Source of the DNA: Trachythela sp. YZ-2020
Taxonomy: Eukaryota; Cnidaria; Anthozoa; Malacalcyonacea; Clavulariidae
DNA: 64,000 bases
Reading direction: 5' to 3'
Assembly: GCA_016169945.1 (NCBI GenBank)
Contig: JADLSH010000001.1
Span: forward strand, 1-64,000
Within the stretch, counting starts at the first letter, position 1; each line of letters starts with the position of its first letter. Under the pieces are notes generated by a model, which did not search any database, was not told the DNA's origin, and saw nothing but the letters and a program-made list of their open reading frames with translations. Shown piece by piece: positions 48,895 through 60,630 of the stretch. The position numbers and the translations under genes are program-made.

Positions 48895-50870
48895 TAGATA
48901 AAGCCCCTTGGATATGATCAATTCAATTCATCAGGCCCGTTCTCCCGGCTTAATTGGGTCTTTATTGCTCAATACAGCTTTTTGAATAACAGAGGAACCG
49001 CGATAATCGTGTAATAATATGGAATTTATCTGCTTTGAGCGACGGTTCTACGCGGGACCGAGTTTGTAGAAAATATCACATGTCGTATTGAAAACTGAGT
49101 CCAAAATTATTGATATCTTCTTTTTAAAGCATTACTTTCATATTATATAAATATGAAATATAAGTGAAAAAGAAAAATATAAAAGTTTCGGTTGATGTTT
49201 TTATCACTGCGATCGAATTCCTAGACTTTTGTTTCTATTCCATAGTGATATAATAAAATATAGTCGCCATTATAGACTGATTAATTAAACCAAGCCAAAC
49301 TATAAACTAGAGTGTAGCAAATATACGGCGGTTGACTGTTGTGTAAAACTACCTGAAAAATACAATAAGAACTTCGACGTTTCGAGCGAATGCCCTTAGT
49401 AGGTTGGTAGAAAGTTAGTAGAATGGGAAGCCAAACTATAGCTCAAGCAAACAATTAACTCTTTTTTTTTGTTTTTTTTTTTTTGTTTTAAATACTTTAT
49501 TGGACGATCTCCAAACGGTAGGAGTGCGAACGGGACTCGAGGTCCCATGCAAGGCATTCTCCGATTAACTTACAACGACAGACAGTACATAGAATAAAAT
49601 AAAATATACATAACTACAGTCGTAAATAAACATATGCCACTAGCTCGAAAATCAAGGCTAAGATTAATATAAAATTATTATATCATTTTGATAAAATGGA
49701 GCTTAAAATTGAGTGAGAGCAATAGTAACTTGAAATGATGTAAGGAACATTCAAATAATTTTAGTGTCAAGCAATAGCATATGTTTACCTTACATGTTAA
49801 ACTCTATGACATGAACAAGTTCGATGTAATGACCATGTACAGGTCATGTCTACGTCGTAACAAGAGATTAATAAATGTAAATATGTTCTTGATACAAACG
49901 ATCTGAACATCGTTAGGCTACGTAAGTCTGAAGGTTGAGCAGATCTACACACGCAGTTCCAAAGGGGAACGATACGGTTAAAGAACGATGACTGGAACGT
50001 ACTTGTTTTACATGAAGGTACTTTAAGCATTAGACTAGGGTTTACACAATTACGGGTACGGCTATGGCTTACGAATGACACATAATCAAAAACATTCAAA
50101 TCATAATATCCATACATAGCTTTAAAAAAGAATGTTAAATCCTTTTTCTCTCTATCGTAAGATAGTGGCAGAAGATTAAGGGCCAACAAACGATCTTTGT
50201 AGGAGACCTCTCCTATCTTTACTTGGAGGATCCATCGTGTGGCACGCCTTTGAATCCTCTCTAGGTTAGTTTACTCTGTTAATTAATACATGCTTGAAGT
50301 ACTATTGTTTCGGACATCAAGAGTATTGCGCAAACAAATTGTCCTTTTACTGTTTTAGTTGCTTCTTATTGCAAAATTAAAACTGTAGCTGGATGTCTGA
50401 GCATATAATTCAATGTGACGGGAATTTAATCTGCAGTCGTTGCTGGTGGAAAAATGTCTTAAAACAAATAAATATTTCACTTGCTTTGATAAACATCGGA
50501 ACTTTGAAGTTGTCCACCAGCATCGCGGTTTTGACGTCATATGAAAACAACAATTGGTTAACTTTCTAAAATAATATGCATTTTGCCTGACCTTGCGTCG
50601 CTTGCACCATGTTAAAACTAATCTCGACTTACATACTAGAGATAGATTATCTGACTAACTAGATCTGAATAATTAACCCGATCTACAATGTCAATTGCAA
50701 TGGTTCTCTGCATGGCAGTGATGTAGAAGGGGGGGAGGGGGCTTGGAAGATGAGCCCTCCTTCCTCAAGTTTTTTTTGGGGGGGGCTGACTTCGTTTTCA
50801 CAAGAATATCTTGCACATACATAATTTTCATTCTCCAAGCATCACTTATGGCTACCATTCCAGGGTAGGG
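48895..50870. repeat. Segmental duplicate of 61800-62860, interrupted by a LINE
   Basis: Shared landmarks in the same order: gataatcgtgtaataatatg, atcacatgtcgtattgaaaa, cactgcgatcg, tattgcgcaaacaaat, cttgcgtcgcttgcac and the closing tccaagcatcact. A G-rich stretch with runs of G occupies 50730-51010. No gene is seen in either copy. Confidence 0.7.
49455..50272 (-). mobile_element. LINE fragment, 3' part of ORF2 with poly(A) tail
   Basis: The minus strand encodes RIQRRATRWILQVK, GEVSYKDRLLALNLLPLSYD, REKKDLTFFFKAMYGYYDL and SSFFNRIVPLWNCVCRSAQ, characteristic of the end of a non-LTR retrotransposon ORF2. The T-rich tract at 49461-49487 is its poly(A) tail. It is absent from the paralogous segment near 62215, so it is a younger insertion. 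Confidence 0.88.
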
Positions 50871-51029
50871 GGGGGGGGGGGCTTGGGTAAAAAAAACAAT
50901 GACCTTTTTCACAACAAAACTTACATTCATTTATTTTGTTTGGGGGGCACAATTATGCTTTGGGGGGGGAGCACAAATATTCAGTTGGGGGGCGTTGTCC
51001 CCCCAGGCCCCCTCCCCAGCTACGGGCCT

Positions 51030-51810
51030 GTTGTTTACTACTGTCGTCTGACAAACTATAGAAAAACATTTACAGTTTTGTTTTGTTGTCAACGTCCATC
51101 TGCAAGTAATGTCAATTAAAAGAAACAGTAATGGTTTAGTTCTAAAATGTTTGGTTTGTTTACTATATAGTTTTGTAGTGTAGCGACAAAATCCGCTATC
51201 GATATCCGGCCTATAACAACCTTAGATAATTAATATGCCTAGTTATCTATTGATCAGGCATAGACAATTGTATATGTATAAAAGTTATATTCATTCATAT
51301 CGATAATTGTAATACTTGCCTTGATAAACTTTGGCTTTGCCGGTTTTGTTATTAGCAGAGGATTTTTAACCTGGAAAACGTAAGGCATGCAGGTAGGGAC
51401 GACGAGGATACTTCCACTATTCTTCCCTTGATGTACCGCGTGAATTTACAAATTACCCGCATGCCTTACAACATTCGGGTATGTAGCCCGCGTGTTACAC
51501 TAAACGCCTTTGCGGAGGAGAGGGTACCGATATTTTAGCTTTAAACTAATTTAACTTGAAAAAACTTTGATGGCCCTCACTAATTATTTATTGAGCGTTT
51601 TAATTTGGTAGAATCATATTTCCTCTTCAGATTTTTATTATGTTAAGTAATAACACGAGGCTTGAGCCTGAAATTTGCGATTAAATTTGCGATTAAATTT
51701 TTCTAATCTTACCGACCGACGCGAAATTTGCAGAAGCTGACGTTAGTATTATATTATATTCTGTGCATGCGTACAAGAAAAATATGATTCCACTATCCCT
51801 GCATGAGGCA
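51030..51810 (+). pseudogene. Truncated duplicate of the GPCR 3' end and flank
   Basis: The first 85 bp or so encode YYCRLTNYRKTF and then CCQRPSASNVN with a stop, matching the last residues of the receptor at 44032-45000. The non-coding flank follows in parallel for about 700 bp. All seven helices except the end of helix 7 are missing. The junction at its left edge is G-rich sequence. It is a segmental copy and not a retrocopy, because it includes 3' flank beyond any mature transcript. Confidence 0.85.
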
Positions 51811-52869
51811 GCGCTTTCCTTGCGATAGTAACTCGTAGAGTCGTAGTATTATTATCTATACATCGTCGGTTCCATCATGTCAGACGACCAATGCCAGATA
51901 AAAATATACACAATTCTCCCGTGTCAGTATAAACACAAACAATTACCATATATAAATGTCAAGATTTAAAACTTTCAGTATTACAGTACAGAATATTACA
52001 GATTCATAGATTACATTCTAGTTTTAACATTATAGTCGGCCAATAAAAATGCAGTCAGCATCAAGGAGTTGAGCTTATACATTCACGTGACAATCACGAC
52101 CATATCAATGTGGCCGATGTAATAGAGTTTCATTATATATCCCTACATTCAAGAAAGACTGATTAACATACGGCACACAAAACACAACAAAGATCCAGAC
52201 TATTTCGAATCGTCCAGCATAACTTTGACAGTTGTGACCGATTGTAAACCATGCTTAATTAACACGCTTTCTGTATAAATCACAGTTAAACCATTACCCG
52301 ACTTATTGGTCGATCACTCGACCATCAGATACAGCAACTAGCAATTTGAAACCTTAAATAAACCTTTTAAATTAAGACTCCTAATTTATGGTGCGCTTTG
52401 CCGAAATGGCTTAATTGTTCCATATATTATATGTTTATGCTTCTGGAATCTTTTCGTCAAGCTTCGTTAATCCATGATTGTTGGCTGAAAGTATGTTGTT
52501 TAATGTTTGACAAATACAATTTTGTTGTTTTATAGAAACCTCTTGTTTTGTTAACCGCATCAATGTACAGAAGAATTTATACTCTAATTGCAAATGTTTT
52601 TAAGGCAATGTACTTTAAAGATTTCAAATACGAGACATTAATTGCATATCAAACAGACAAGATTGAAACACTTGTCTTTGTCCTTACTTGCAGGAGATCT
52701 TTTGAAATGTTAATTTAGAAGGAATTCTGAGTCGATACTGAGAAAAACATTTCTTTGTATTTAACAATATAATTCCGAACGAGCTTTCATTTTGAATACA
52801 GACTTCAGTAGTGCTGGCGAGTCAATAGATCACAATCCACTATCAATCTGGCAGGCAATATAACCAGCT
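51811..52869. promoter_or_regulatory. Upstream region of the TRIM-type gene
   Basis: No gene seen. It presumably holds the promoter. A tacag acceptor-like site near 52796-52800, about 70 nt before the ATG, allows for a 5' UTR intron. No TATA element is evident close to the gene. Confidence 0.3.
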
Positions 52870-54042
52870 ATGGCTACAGCGCCAGATCCTGCTCCCACTC
52901 AACGAATGGAAAAACTTCTGAAATGCTGTAGTTGTAAAGGGATTTTGAAAGAACCAAGAACTCTCCCTTGTTTTCATCTCTACTGTAAAGATTGCCTTAC
53001 GAAGTATGTTGAAAGTCAACGTGAGGAAACCGAAGAGAAACGTAAAGCCAAGCATCTGTTTAACTGTCCAATGTGCAGAACCCAGTTTGAAGTGAAAGAA
53101 TTAGACGAAAGCTTGGGACGACTTCGATGCAATTATTTTATCAACAATATACTCGACATTTTGAAAATACAACAACAAGCACAGAAACTACCTTGTGAAT
53201 CTTGCAAAGCGCAATTACCTGCCGCTTGCAGATGTATTGAATGTGAACGTTATCTCTGCAAGAACTGCTTGACAACACACAATAACTGGCTTGATTTCAA
53301 AGACCATGTTGTGTTGACTTTGGAGGAATTGGCGAAACCTGTGAACCAAGCTAAAGCGAAAGGAAAATCACGCTGCCAGAAATATGGTCATGAGAAGAAA
53401 CCCCATGTATTTTGTTGCAACACATGTCAGGAACTGGCTTGTATGACCTGTGTCCTCCAAGACCATCCCAAACCTGGCCACGACCATCAACCTGTTGATG
53501 TAGTGGCAGAGCAGCACAAGAAAGCCTTGAAGACAACTTCCGCCATCTTGCAGAAGAAATCTAACGAAGGTCAGACTGCCTTGCAGAAAATAGAATATTC
53601 TACTCGAAATCTACATGCCAACACTAAAAGGGTAAAAGATGTCATCCAGCAAAAGGAAAAAGAAATCTTGGAAGAATTTGCCATGAGACTAAAACGGAAC
53701 TCGGCAATCTTGCTTGACCAGGTTGACAAAAAGCACGACGAAGTCGACCAAAAACTTGTGAAACAACATGACGACATGAAAGCCTACGTAGAGAAGGTGA
53801 ATGGCTCACTGGAGTTTGCAAAGAATATCATCGAAACAGGAAGCAGTGAAGAAATCCTTTCGTTTGGAAAAGAAATCGAAGTAAACGCAAGCAATATCAA
53901 GAAGGAACAGCCAGAAATGATGCTGCCAGTTCATTATGGCGAAATTGGATACCTGGCGAAATCCTTCCGAGAAGTAGTTGACACTGTAAAACTAGATAAC
54001 CTTGGAAAAATTGGCAAGTTAATACTTTTATACAACGGCTAA
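52870..54042 (+). CDS. TRIM-type protein: RING, two B-boxes, coiled coil
   Basis: Single-exon protein of 390 residues with the RBCC plan of TRIM E3 ubiquitin ligases. The RING is at 19-69 (C19, C22, C34, H36, C39, C42, C66, C69), in the segments CCSCKG, PCFHLYCKDC and NCPMC. A first B-box is at about 109-150 (CESC, CIEC, CKNC). A second is at about 169-210 (CQKYGHEKKPHVFC, CMTC, DHPKPGHDH). A helical coiled coil covers about 215-345 (KKALKTTSAILQKK onward). The last 45 residues have no NHL, filamin or B30.2 domain, so the protein is short for the family. An AATAAA at 54151-54156 supports a separate transcript. TLDc exons start only 150 bp downstream on the same strand, but no donor of the right phase near the TRIM end would join them. 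Confidence 0.88.
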   Translation: MATAPDPAPTQRMEKLLKCCSCKGILKEPRTLPCFHLYCKDCLTKYVESQREETEEKRKAKHLFNCPMCRTQFEVKELDESLGRLRCNYFINNILDILKIQQQAQKLPCESCKAQLPAACRCIECERYLCKNCLTTHNNWLDFKDHVVLTLEELAKPVNQAKAKGKSRCQKYGHEKKPHVFCCNTCQELACMTCVLQDHPKPGHDHQPVDVVAEQHKKALKTTSAILQKKSNEGQTALQKIEYSTRNLHANTKRVKDVIQQKEKEILEEFAMRLKRNSAILLDQVDKKHDEVDQKLVKQHDDMKAYVEKVNGSLEFAKNIIETGSSEEILSFGKEIEVNASNIKKEQPEMMLPVHYGEIGYLAKSFREVVDTVKLDNLGKIGKLILLYNG

Positions 54043-54150
54043 AAAACAGCAGAAATATAGCAACCTGAACAATAATTTGTGCGGGTAACACTTACATGCA
54101 GTCTTACACTCTTGGCTTTCCGGCTCCCGCTTCCTGTACATTCAAAGTTT

Positions 54151-54156
54151 AATAAA
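54151..54156 (+). terminator. Poly(A) signal AATAAA of the TRIM-type gene
   Basis: AATAAA 109 nt past the TRIM stop codon and only 37 nt before the first TLDc exon acceptor. Confidence 0.55.
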
Positions 54157-54193
54157 AATATTGTTCTTTCTAATTTCTCAATTTTCTTTGCAG

Positions 54194-57100
54194 CTTGTGC
54201 ACCATTTAGAAAACCAGGTGAAATTTATTTACGTTCAGGTAAGTAATTTTGTTAATATATACCTAATTATTTAGTAAAAAGTATAAAATATTCTTTACCA
54301 ACTACGACCTACGTGAGAGTACTGAATCCTTTTAACATATAACTTACTCAACTCATTATGACTTCATTATTTATTACGTTTCCTTGTCATATATTTTGCA
54401 ATTGAGATTCGAGGTTGAATATGGCTGATAGAAAAGTACAAGTGATGATAAAGAACATTTACAATACTGCTGAAAATAAATGGTATGATAAAAAAGAAAC
54501 AGATGAATATCTTTGAACAGTTGATTTTTTTTTCAGTTGATTCTGTTGTTGTGCTGTCATTAGTTGAAAGATCAACCATCTTGGATGGTAATTTTGAACA
54601 TGCTCACCAACTTGCAGAGTGGATGGAAGATAAGAATTTTGGTTGGCAACTTTGTTATCGAGCTTCTGATGATGGTTGGAGAGGAAATGATTTTCATAGA
54701 AAGTGTGACGATGTAGGGCCCACATTGACTTTGGTCAAATGTGGAACTAATATCTTTGGTGGTTTTACTAACAAGAGCTGGAAACCTAGAGGTATTCTTT
54801 GCATTTTTAATTTTACAACAAAACTTTAGCACGTGAATGTAAGCAACACGGGGGAATGTAAGCAACACTTTCAAAACATTAAGTAGCAACAATGGGGAAC
54901 CTACACATGTGAAGAACTACTGTACAATAAGTTTTATAAGAATAATTAAACTATTGGGTTGAGTTTATATATTTTATTTTACATTATGTTCCAGACATGT
55001 CCACACCCTCTCCTCCGCAGCCGGGGCTTACATAGACCTTCAAAATGTTAGACGTCAACCTCATATCCAGGGCTAGCCTGCTGGGCTTAGCCCTGGTAAA
55101 GGCTGACCACGTGACAGGCAAATACTTCAAGATTCTTGGAGTATTAGCCTGCGAGCGGGCTTTATGGAAATTAAGACAGGGGGGTGACGAAAAGTTCACG
55201 AAAGGATAAATGGCGGTTTAGTGAATTGCCGCGGTTATGACATTCTTACTATTATCTTTCTTTAATACATTTATACGTCGAATACACATCAATCTTCTTT
55301 ATATCTGCTTCATGTCGCATTATAATTTGTCCTTTCGAAGGACAATGAAAGCCAGCAAGGTACGAGATATATATATTTTTTTTATAGTATCTTGCAAATA
55401 GGTTAAACCATTGAACTAAATATACCTGGAACGCTACCTCCGACCGGAGATGTGAAGCCAAACTTGAAGGATATTCCCAGTCTTCTCACGCAAGTGAAGA
55501 ACGCGGTCAATCGGTCATGCATTCTAGTTGAAAACCGGCTTAAAGTTTGCAAAAAGAAACATTTTTACAAGGTTCAAAGCTTTTTATTAATACTTTCATT
55601 CAGGTAAAACTTCCTAGTAGACTTTACTTGTATTTTTTTCCATTTTTTGTAATGGCTGAATGATCTTTTTCGATAAAAGTGTGCCAAGGAGTGAGAGTTC
55701 GTTTGTTGACTTTCGGCTTGAATGTTTTGCGAATATTTTTTCGTTTTCCACACTGATTCTATACTCTGTTTATAAAGCCAATTTCACAGAAATAAACTGC
55801 TGTGTACCAGTAGTAAAACATACAACGATTATTGTAGAAAAGAGTGTTGCTTTTTTACTAGTTTAGATAATATAGAATATCAGAAATTTACTGTAAAATA
55901 TTTTGATCGGCCTCGAAGCCCGTTTTTTTGTCGATCCTGCATGGTTTGATGCAAAGTTAAACTTCATTGCGCTACGAATATAGAAATATCAATGGAACAT
56001 TCAAGAAAATATAAAAAAAGAACTTTTCTTTGTTATATGTAAATCCTGCTAGTTTTGACATGCATTCCGACCTATTTCAGCAAAAAGGCATGTTCACTCC
56101 TTGAAATGGTCTCGCGGGAAAGTCTCGCAACGTAAACACGCGTGTTTTGACCTCCAGACACGCGTGTCTGGAGGTCAAATTTGGCTTCATGCGATCTTAG
56201 GCGAGTTCCTATGGAGGTAGGCTTCCAGGTATATTTAGTTCAATGGGTTAAACCCATTAAGTTGCAATGGAGCCTTTGTGCCTTACTAATTCACACAATC
56301 TAGTGCCAGACAATTTATCCCATCAAAGGGAAAGTGTTGTATATAAGTATATTATGCTTAAAACAAATGTAAATGTTAACCAGACACTATTACACCATTA
56401 ACCGGCAAGTTTGGTTATTGGACTTTTGTAGGTCTAAATTTTTAGTAAAAAATTGTGTATATATACAGAGGCAGTTGTAAAAAATGAAAATATATGCCCT
56501 GCAATTCCGGTGCAATGCTGTCTATTCCAGTTACCAAGGGCTAACCACAAATTCATGTGTATTTACCAGGATAATGCTAGTGTGTGTTATTGTTGCCAAT
56601 GTGTGTTATTGATGCCAATATGTACTTGTGGTTATCTTTTGGCAACTGTACTGTGTAGCTTAGATACCCAAATTTGCAAAGTTTAGAATATTTACCATCT
56701 TTCGGTTAACCCATTAAGGTGCAATGCACATCTTTGCATCATACTACACTATTTCAGTTATTCTAATGCTAGTTGCTAGACAGTTTAATTTAATTGTCAA
56801 GTGGAGATTGTTGCATGTGAACCTTTAACCAGGCAACCTTCCAATGTCTTGCTAACCCATTTTAAATCAACTGCTGTCCTGTAAATGACTGAATAGTTGT
56901 TGAAATATTATATATTATACTGTACTTATTCTTCTACAGATTCCATTAGATCATTCATTGAGTACATTGATTTCTTGCAGCATTTGTTGTGTTGGGGATG
57001 GAAGTTAAAAGTAAACGGAGAAGGAAATTGACTCAGGACTGAGGTGAACAGAAGGAATGTTTTGTTTTCTTTTGTTTAAATGTATTTGAAACTTTTCTCA

Positions 57101-60100
57101 TTAAACCATTATGCTGCAATGTGCCTTTGGTCAACAATTTCCCTGTCTAATGCCAGACTATTGTCTTCTCAAGGGTAGTGCTGGCCGTTAATGTTTTAAT
57201 AGAAGACAGTTCCAGGAGAACATTAGTGATACAACACATGTAAAATAGTTGTGACAAAGACAAAAACTAGAATTTATATATTAATATTGGTCCCTTCACA
57301 TGTAACTGATAATAATATATTATGGTAAGAACAAACCACAGTATTTTTGCAAGTTAAAGGGTATATACTACAAAGGACATATTTCAATGTGCTTGGTTTC
57401 AATTTGAGCTATTTCAATACATGTGTTCAATGTCGCAAGCTGTGTACAAATTTTTAGACATAAAAAATATCAGTTATGTTGTGCTGATTGTTCAACATTT
57501 GGTGAATTGAACAGTTAATATTATGAACACAATTTCAAGTGATTTGGGGGAACAAACATGGAGATTTAACTTAAATTCTAATGTCATAATTTGTATATTG
57601 AACACATTGAAATAGCTATTAAAATTTGTAAAATATGTTTCTCTACCAAATTTGATCAGTCCTTTCACATTAGACAAACTTAGTTTTGAAATCAGGATTA
57701 ATAGTATATTAGTTGTAAAAAATTGTTATATTTGCCACATTTTTATCTGTAATAAAAATTGTTCTCTATTTGTTTTCTCATTTTCCTTCACCTTGATTAA
57801 AACGATTATACAGGAATTTCTATAGGTTCCTATAGGAATTCCTATAGGAAACCTAATAGCATTCCTATTATATTTTGGCCCAATTTCCTATAGGAAATTG
57901 GGCCAAAATCTAATAGGAATTCCTATAGGAAATCCCTGTAGGAATTCCTATTGGGTCCTATAGGAATTCCTATAGCAAATTGGGCCAAAAAAAGGAAATC
58001 CTATAGGAATTCCTATTGGATCCTATAGGAATTCCTATAGGAAATTGGGCCAAAATCTAATAGGAATTCCTATAGGAATTCCTATAGGAAATCCTATAGG
58101 AATTCCTATTGGATTTTTTCGTAAGGGTATATATATAAAACATTTACAAAGTATTTACTGTAATTGATGTCATCAGACATAATTAATAATACTCTATTAC
58201 AATTAACTTACATGCCTTGTGTCTCCTATTTTATTTTATTTACTCTCCCCACTAAAGCAAGACAATTTACTTGACAAGGGGAGGCCCTTGCAGTGTTATG
58301 CTTTGATTGGGTTGTCCGCAGTGTAGTACTTTGGTAGAACAATATGTCTCTTGTACATCGGCAAATTTAGATATTTATAATCAACTTTTCATGTTTTCAA
58401 CGTGTAGAAATCCCGGCGTACTTAATCAACAAAAACGAATCATAAGAAGTCCAATCGACATTAATTAGTTACTTGATACTAAGCAATAACGAATCAGCAG
58501 TCACAAAAAATATGGCCAGTTATGGATTTTTTTTCAATTACCATATGCATGCATTTTGTTGATTTATATGCAAATTAGCCACTGTGTTTTTGTGTTTTAA
58601 CTGATTATACTTACTGTATCAGCACACCCAAAGTAAAGAGAAACAAGACAGTTAATGTTATACGAAGACATGAATTTGGCTATTCTTTGTTAAGATTGTT
58701 TTTTTTTGCATCAATGATATTCCATAATCAATCAATAATCAATGAAAGGTCACAGCACCACCAGTCACTGATTTCCAATATCAATCGATTAATTAGTATC
58801 AGTTGATATTTATTGATAACGATTTTCATTGATTAACAATTTCCTCAATTAAGTACGCTGGGATATATACATGGAGAGCACATATTAATGATATTATGTT
58901 AACTATATATACTGTATACAGCTAAATAAATGAAGGTTGTCCTCGACAAAGATAAAAGGCCAAAACTAAATGGTCAAAGCCAAGTGCAAAAAGTATGGTA
59001 GAGAAGATGACTTTTGATGCAGTTGTGCCAAAATTATCTGTTAAATTGAAATATATGGAAACAATCAGCCAAGAGACAAAAGTTTGAACAAAATTGTACT
59101 TTTAGCAGTTGTCTTTCAGCCTTTGTTTCCATACAACATAAAACTTTAATTCACATTTTAAATATTATAGCAAGTTCCAGTACTTTTGTCACAATTTTAC
59201 TATTGAGTTCAGTCTGTATTTGAACTGAAAGAGTTAGAATTGGAAGTATACTCGATACCTTTGAAGTCTTTGTGGCGCTACTGAGTTCATATAGCACAGA
59301 TCAACGATAAACTGTTGAACCATTTATCCATTGACATGTTTTATATATTAAATCTGTATAAATTTTGTATACCAGCATCTGTTACAACATTTCGTGCCAC
59401 TTCCTTCACTTTAAAGCAAGTTCTCGAGTAATAGTTGACCATAGTATTATCGATAAACATATATATCCAATTTTATAGATCTACAGTGTAGGAACTAACA
59501 CGACTTCAATCCATTGTGCTTCGATCAAATAACTCAAAACAATGAAGATTACATTGCGTTTTGCCTTCACTCCTCTTAATTGTCAATTTGTCATCACGCG
59601 TACAAAACCATTATATATTTTCAACCCCCGTCCAAAAAATCCCGCGTGGAGAAATAAGCCACGTTCCTGATGTCACGTGGTCAGCCTTTACCAGGGCTAC
59701 GCCCAGCAGGCTAGCCCTGGGTACGAGGTTGGTCAGACGTGCGGGTTACAGTAGTTGTGAAAAGGCGGGGCATCAAGGGAAGACGCATTTACCCAGTACG
59801 CCTTTACTCATTACTGAGTTCACTTCGAAGAAAAGGTTCTGGATTTATTGATGCTGATGTTTCTACTGTTTCACTTCATAAATTACTTGTTCTTATCTTA
59901 AAAGCTGTGGTAGATTTTTGGAAGCCATTTTTGTTTTCTTACAAATCCAATGTAAATGTCAAAAATTATCAAACAAAAAAAATTCATTTCGAATAAAGAT
60001 TATTTTACTTGTTCAGCGTTTGAAATATAATTTAATTTGCGACTTTTAACAGTGATTTTATATTTTTGTGCATATAAGTTGACATTTTTGGTGATAATTG

Positions 60101-60630
60101 TATTTTTCCGCAACCTTTTTTCAAACAGATTTCCCACAAATTTTTTTGCTCGATAATGCATATTCCTTTGACAGTTTTAAATCTCTATAATTTCTGAATA
60201 CGCACTTAACTTAAATCCTTGTTTACTCCCCGATGATATTAAATAAATGTTGTGGTTTGTCTTGTGCATGTGAGCGCCTATGCCTAAAGTATTTCTCACA
60301 TTTCTTTCAGGTCCATTTCGTGATTTTAAACATTCCCATTCATTTCTATTTTCCCTTCGAAATATGGACAATTTGCTTTCGTTCAAATGTCCTGAATATG
60401 TTAATCGAAATCGCGAAACAATCTACTGTTATCCTCAATATGGAGCAGCCTTTGGTGATTGTGATCTGTTCATCAACGACAATGCGAACACAAACCAATA
60501 TTCATTCAGCGACCTTGGTGACGCATACCAACCTCCTCCAGGATATCAACATGGCACTCCACAAACCAAAGCTCTGTTGGCGGGCAGCCACAAATTCCAG
60601 CCATCAGAAATTGAAGTTTTTCGGCGTTGA
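54194..60630 (+). CDS. TLDc-domain protein, 5' end not found
   Basis: Three consistent exons: 54194-54238 (phase 1 in, CAPFRKPGEIYLRS), 54537-54791 (DSVVVLSLVERSTILDG onward, donor ag|gtattc) and 60311-60630 (to the stop). The joined sequence gives the TLDc landmarks in order: WQLCYRASDDGW, DFHRKCDDVGPTLTLVKCG, NIFGGFTNKSW, HSFLFSLRNMDN, IYCYPQYGAAFGDCDLFI, DNANTN, SFSDLGDAYQPPPGY and PSEIEVFRR. TLDc proteins are linked to oxidative-stress resistance and V-ATPase regulation; many cnidarian paralogues have unknown roles. The first visible exon enters in phase 1, so at least one upstream exon is missing. The last intron is 5.5 kb and carries inverted repeats. Confidence 0.8.
55010..55170 (-). 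mobile_element. Repeat element in the TLDc intron, inverted relative to 59640-59790
   Basis: It shares cagggctagcctgctgggc and ggtaaaggctgaccacgtga, which match the complement of tcacgtggtcagcctttacc and gcccagcaggctagccctgg at 59670-59725. The two copies flank most of the 5.5-kb intron in opposite orientation. Confidence 0.75.
55399..56260. mobile_element. Foldback structure in the TLDc intron
   Basis: Aggttaaaccattgaactaa and atatacctgga at the left pair with tccaggtatatttagttcaa and tgggttaaacc at the right. The space between holds AT-rich sequence without a supported gene (the frame 55660-55866 has no domain). Confidence 0.7.
56146..56179. repeat. Perfect 34-bp palindrome
   Basis: Tttgacctccagacacg followed directly by its reverse complement, with no spacer. 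It sits in the right part of the foldback structure at 55399-56260. Confidence 0.92.
56480..56600 (-). mobile_element. Degraded SINE relative
   Basis: Ccctgcaattccggtgcaat matches the tRNA-like head region ccctgcgattccggtgcagc of the SINE at 26170-26242. The following gggctaaccacaaattcatg resembles the flank of the copy at 25970-26000. The B box is lost. Confidence 0.5.
56601..57811. other. TLDc intron sequence, no gene seen
   Basis: AT-rich intron sequence with several variants of aacccattaaggtgcaatg (near 56250, 56710 and 57105), a weak dispersed repeat. No exon is supported. Confidence 0.35.
57812..58120. repeat. Internally palindromic array of cctataggaattcctatagg
   Basis: About ten overlapping copies of the self-complementary motif aggaattcctatagga alternate with four copies of aaattgggccaaaa, itself nearly palindromic. 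The array reads almost the same on both strands. It lies in the TLDc intron. Confidence 0.9.
58121..59639. other. TLDc intron sequence, no gene seen
   Basis: AT-rich, with runs of atcaatcaataatcaatg near 58725-58820 that pair with each other. No exon with good splice sites and a domain is seen. Confidence 0.35.
59640..59790 (+). mobile_element. Repeat element in the TLDc intron, partner of 55010-55170
   Basis: It contains cacgtggtcagcctttacca and gggctacgcccagcaggcta. The 96-codon frame at 59561-59851 runs through it and is not a gene. Confidence 0.75.

Noticed and set aside
52870..60630. A single TRIM-TLDc fusion gene
   Set aside because: The TRIM frame has its own stop and poly(A) signal, and no phase-1 donor near its end would join the TLDc exons. 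It is kept only as an open question.
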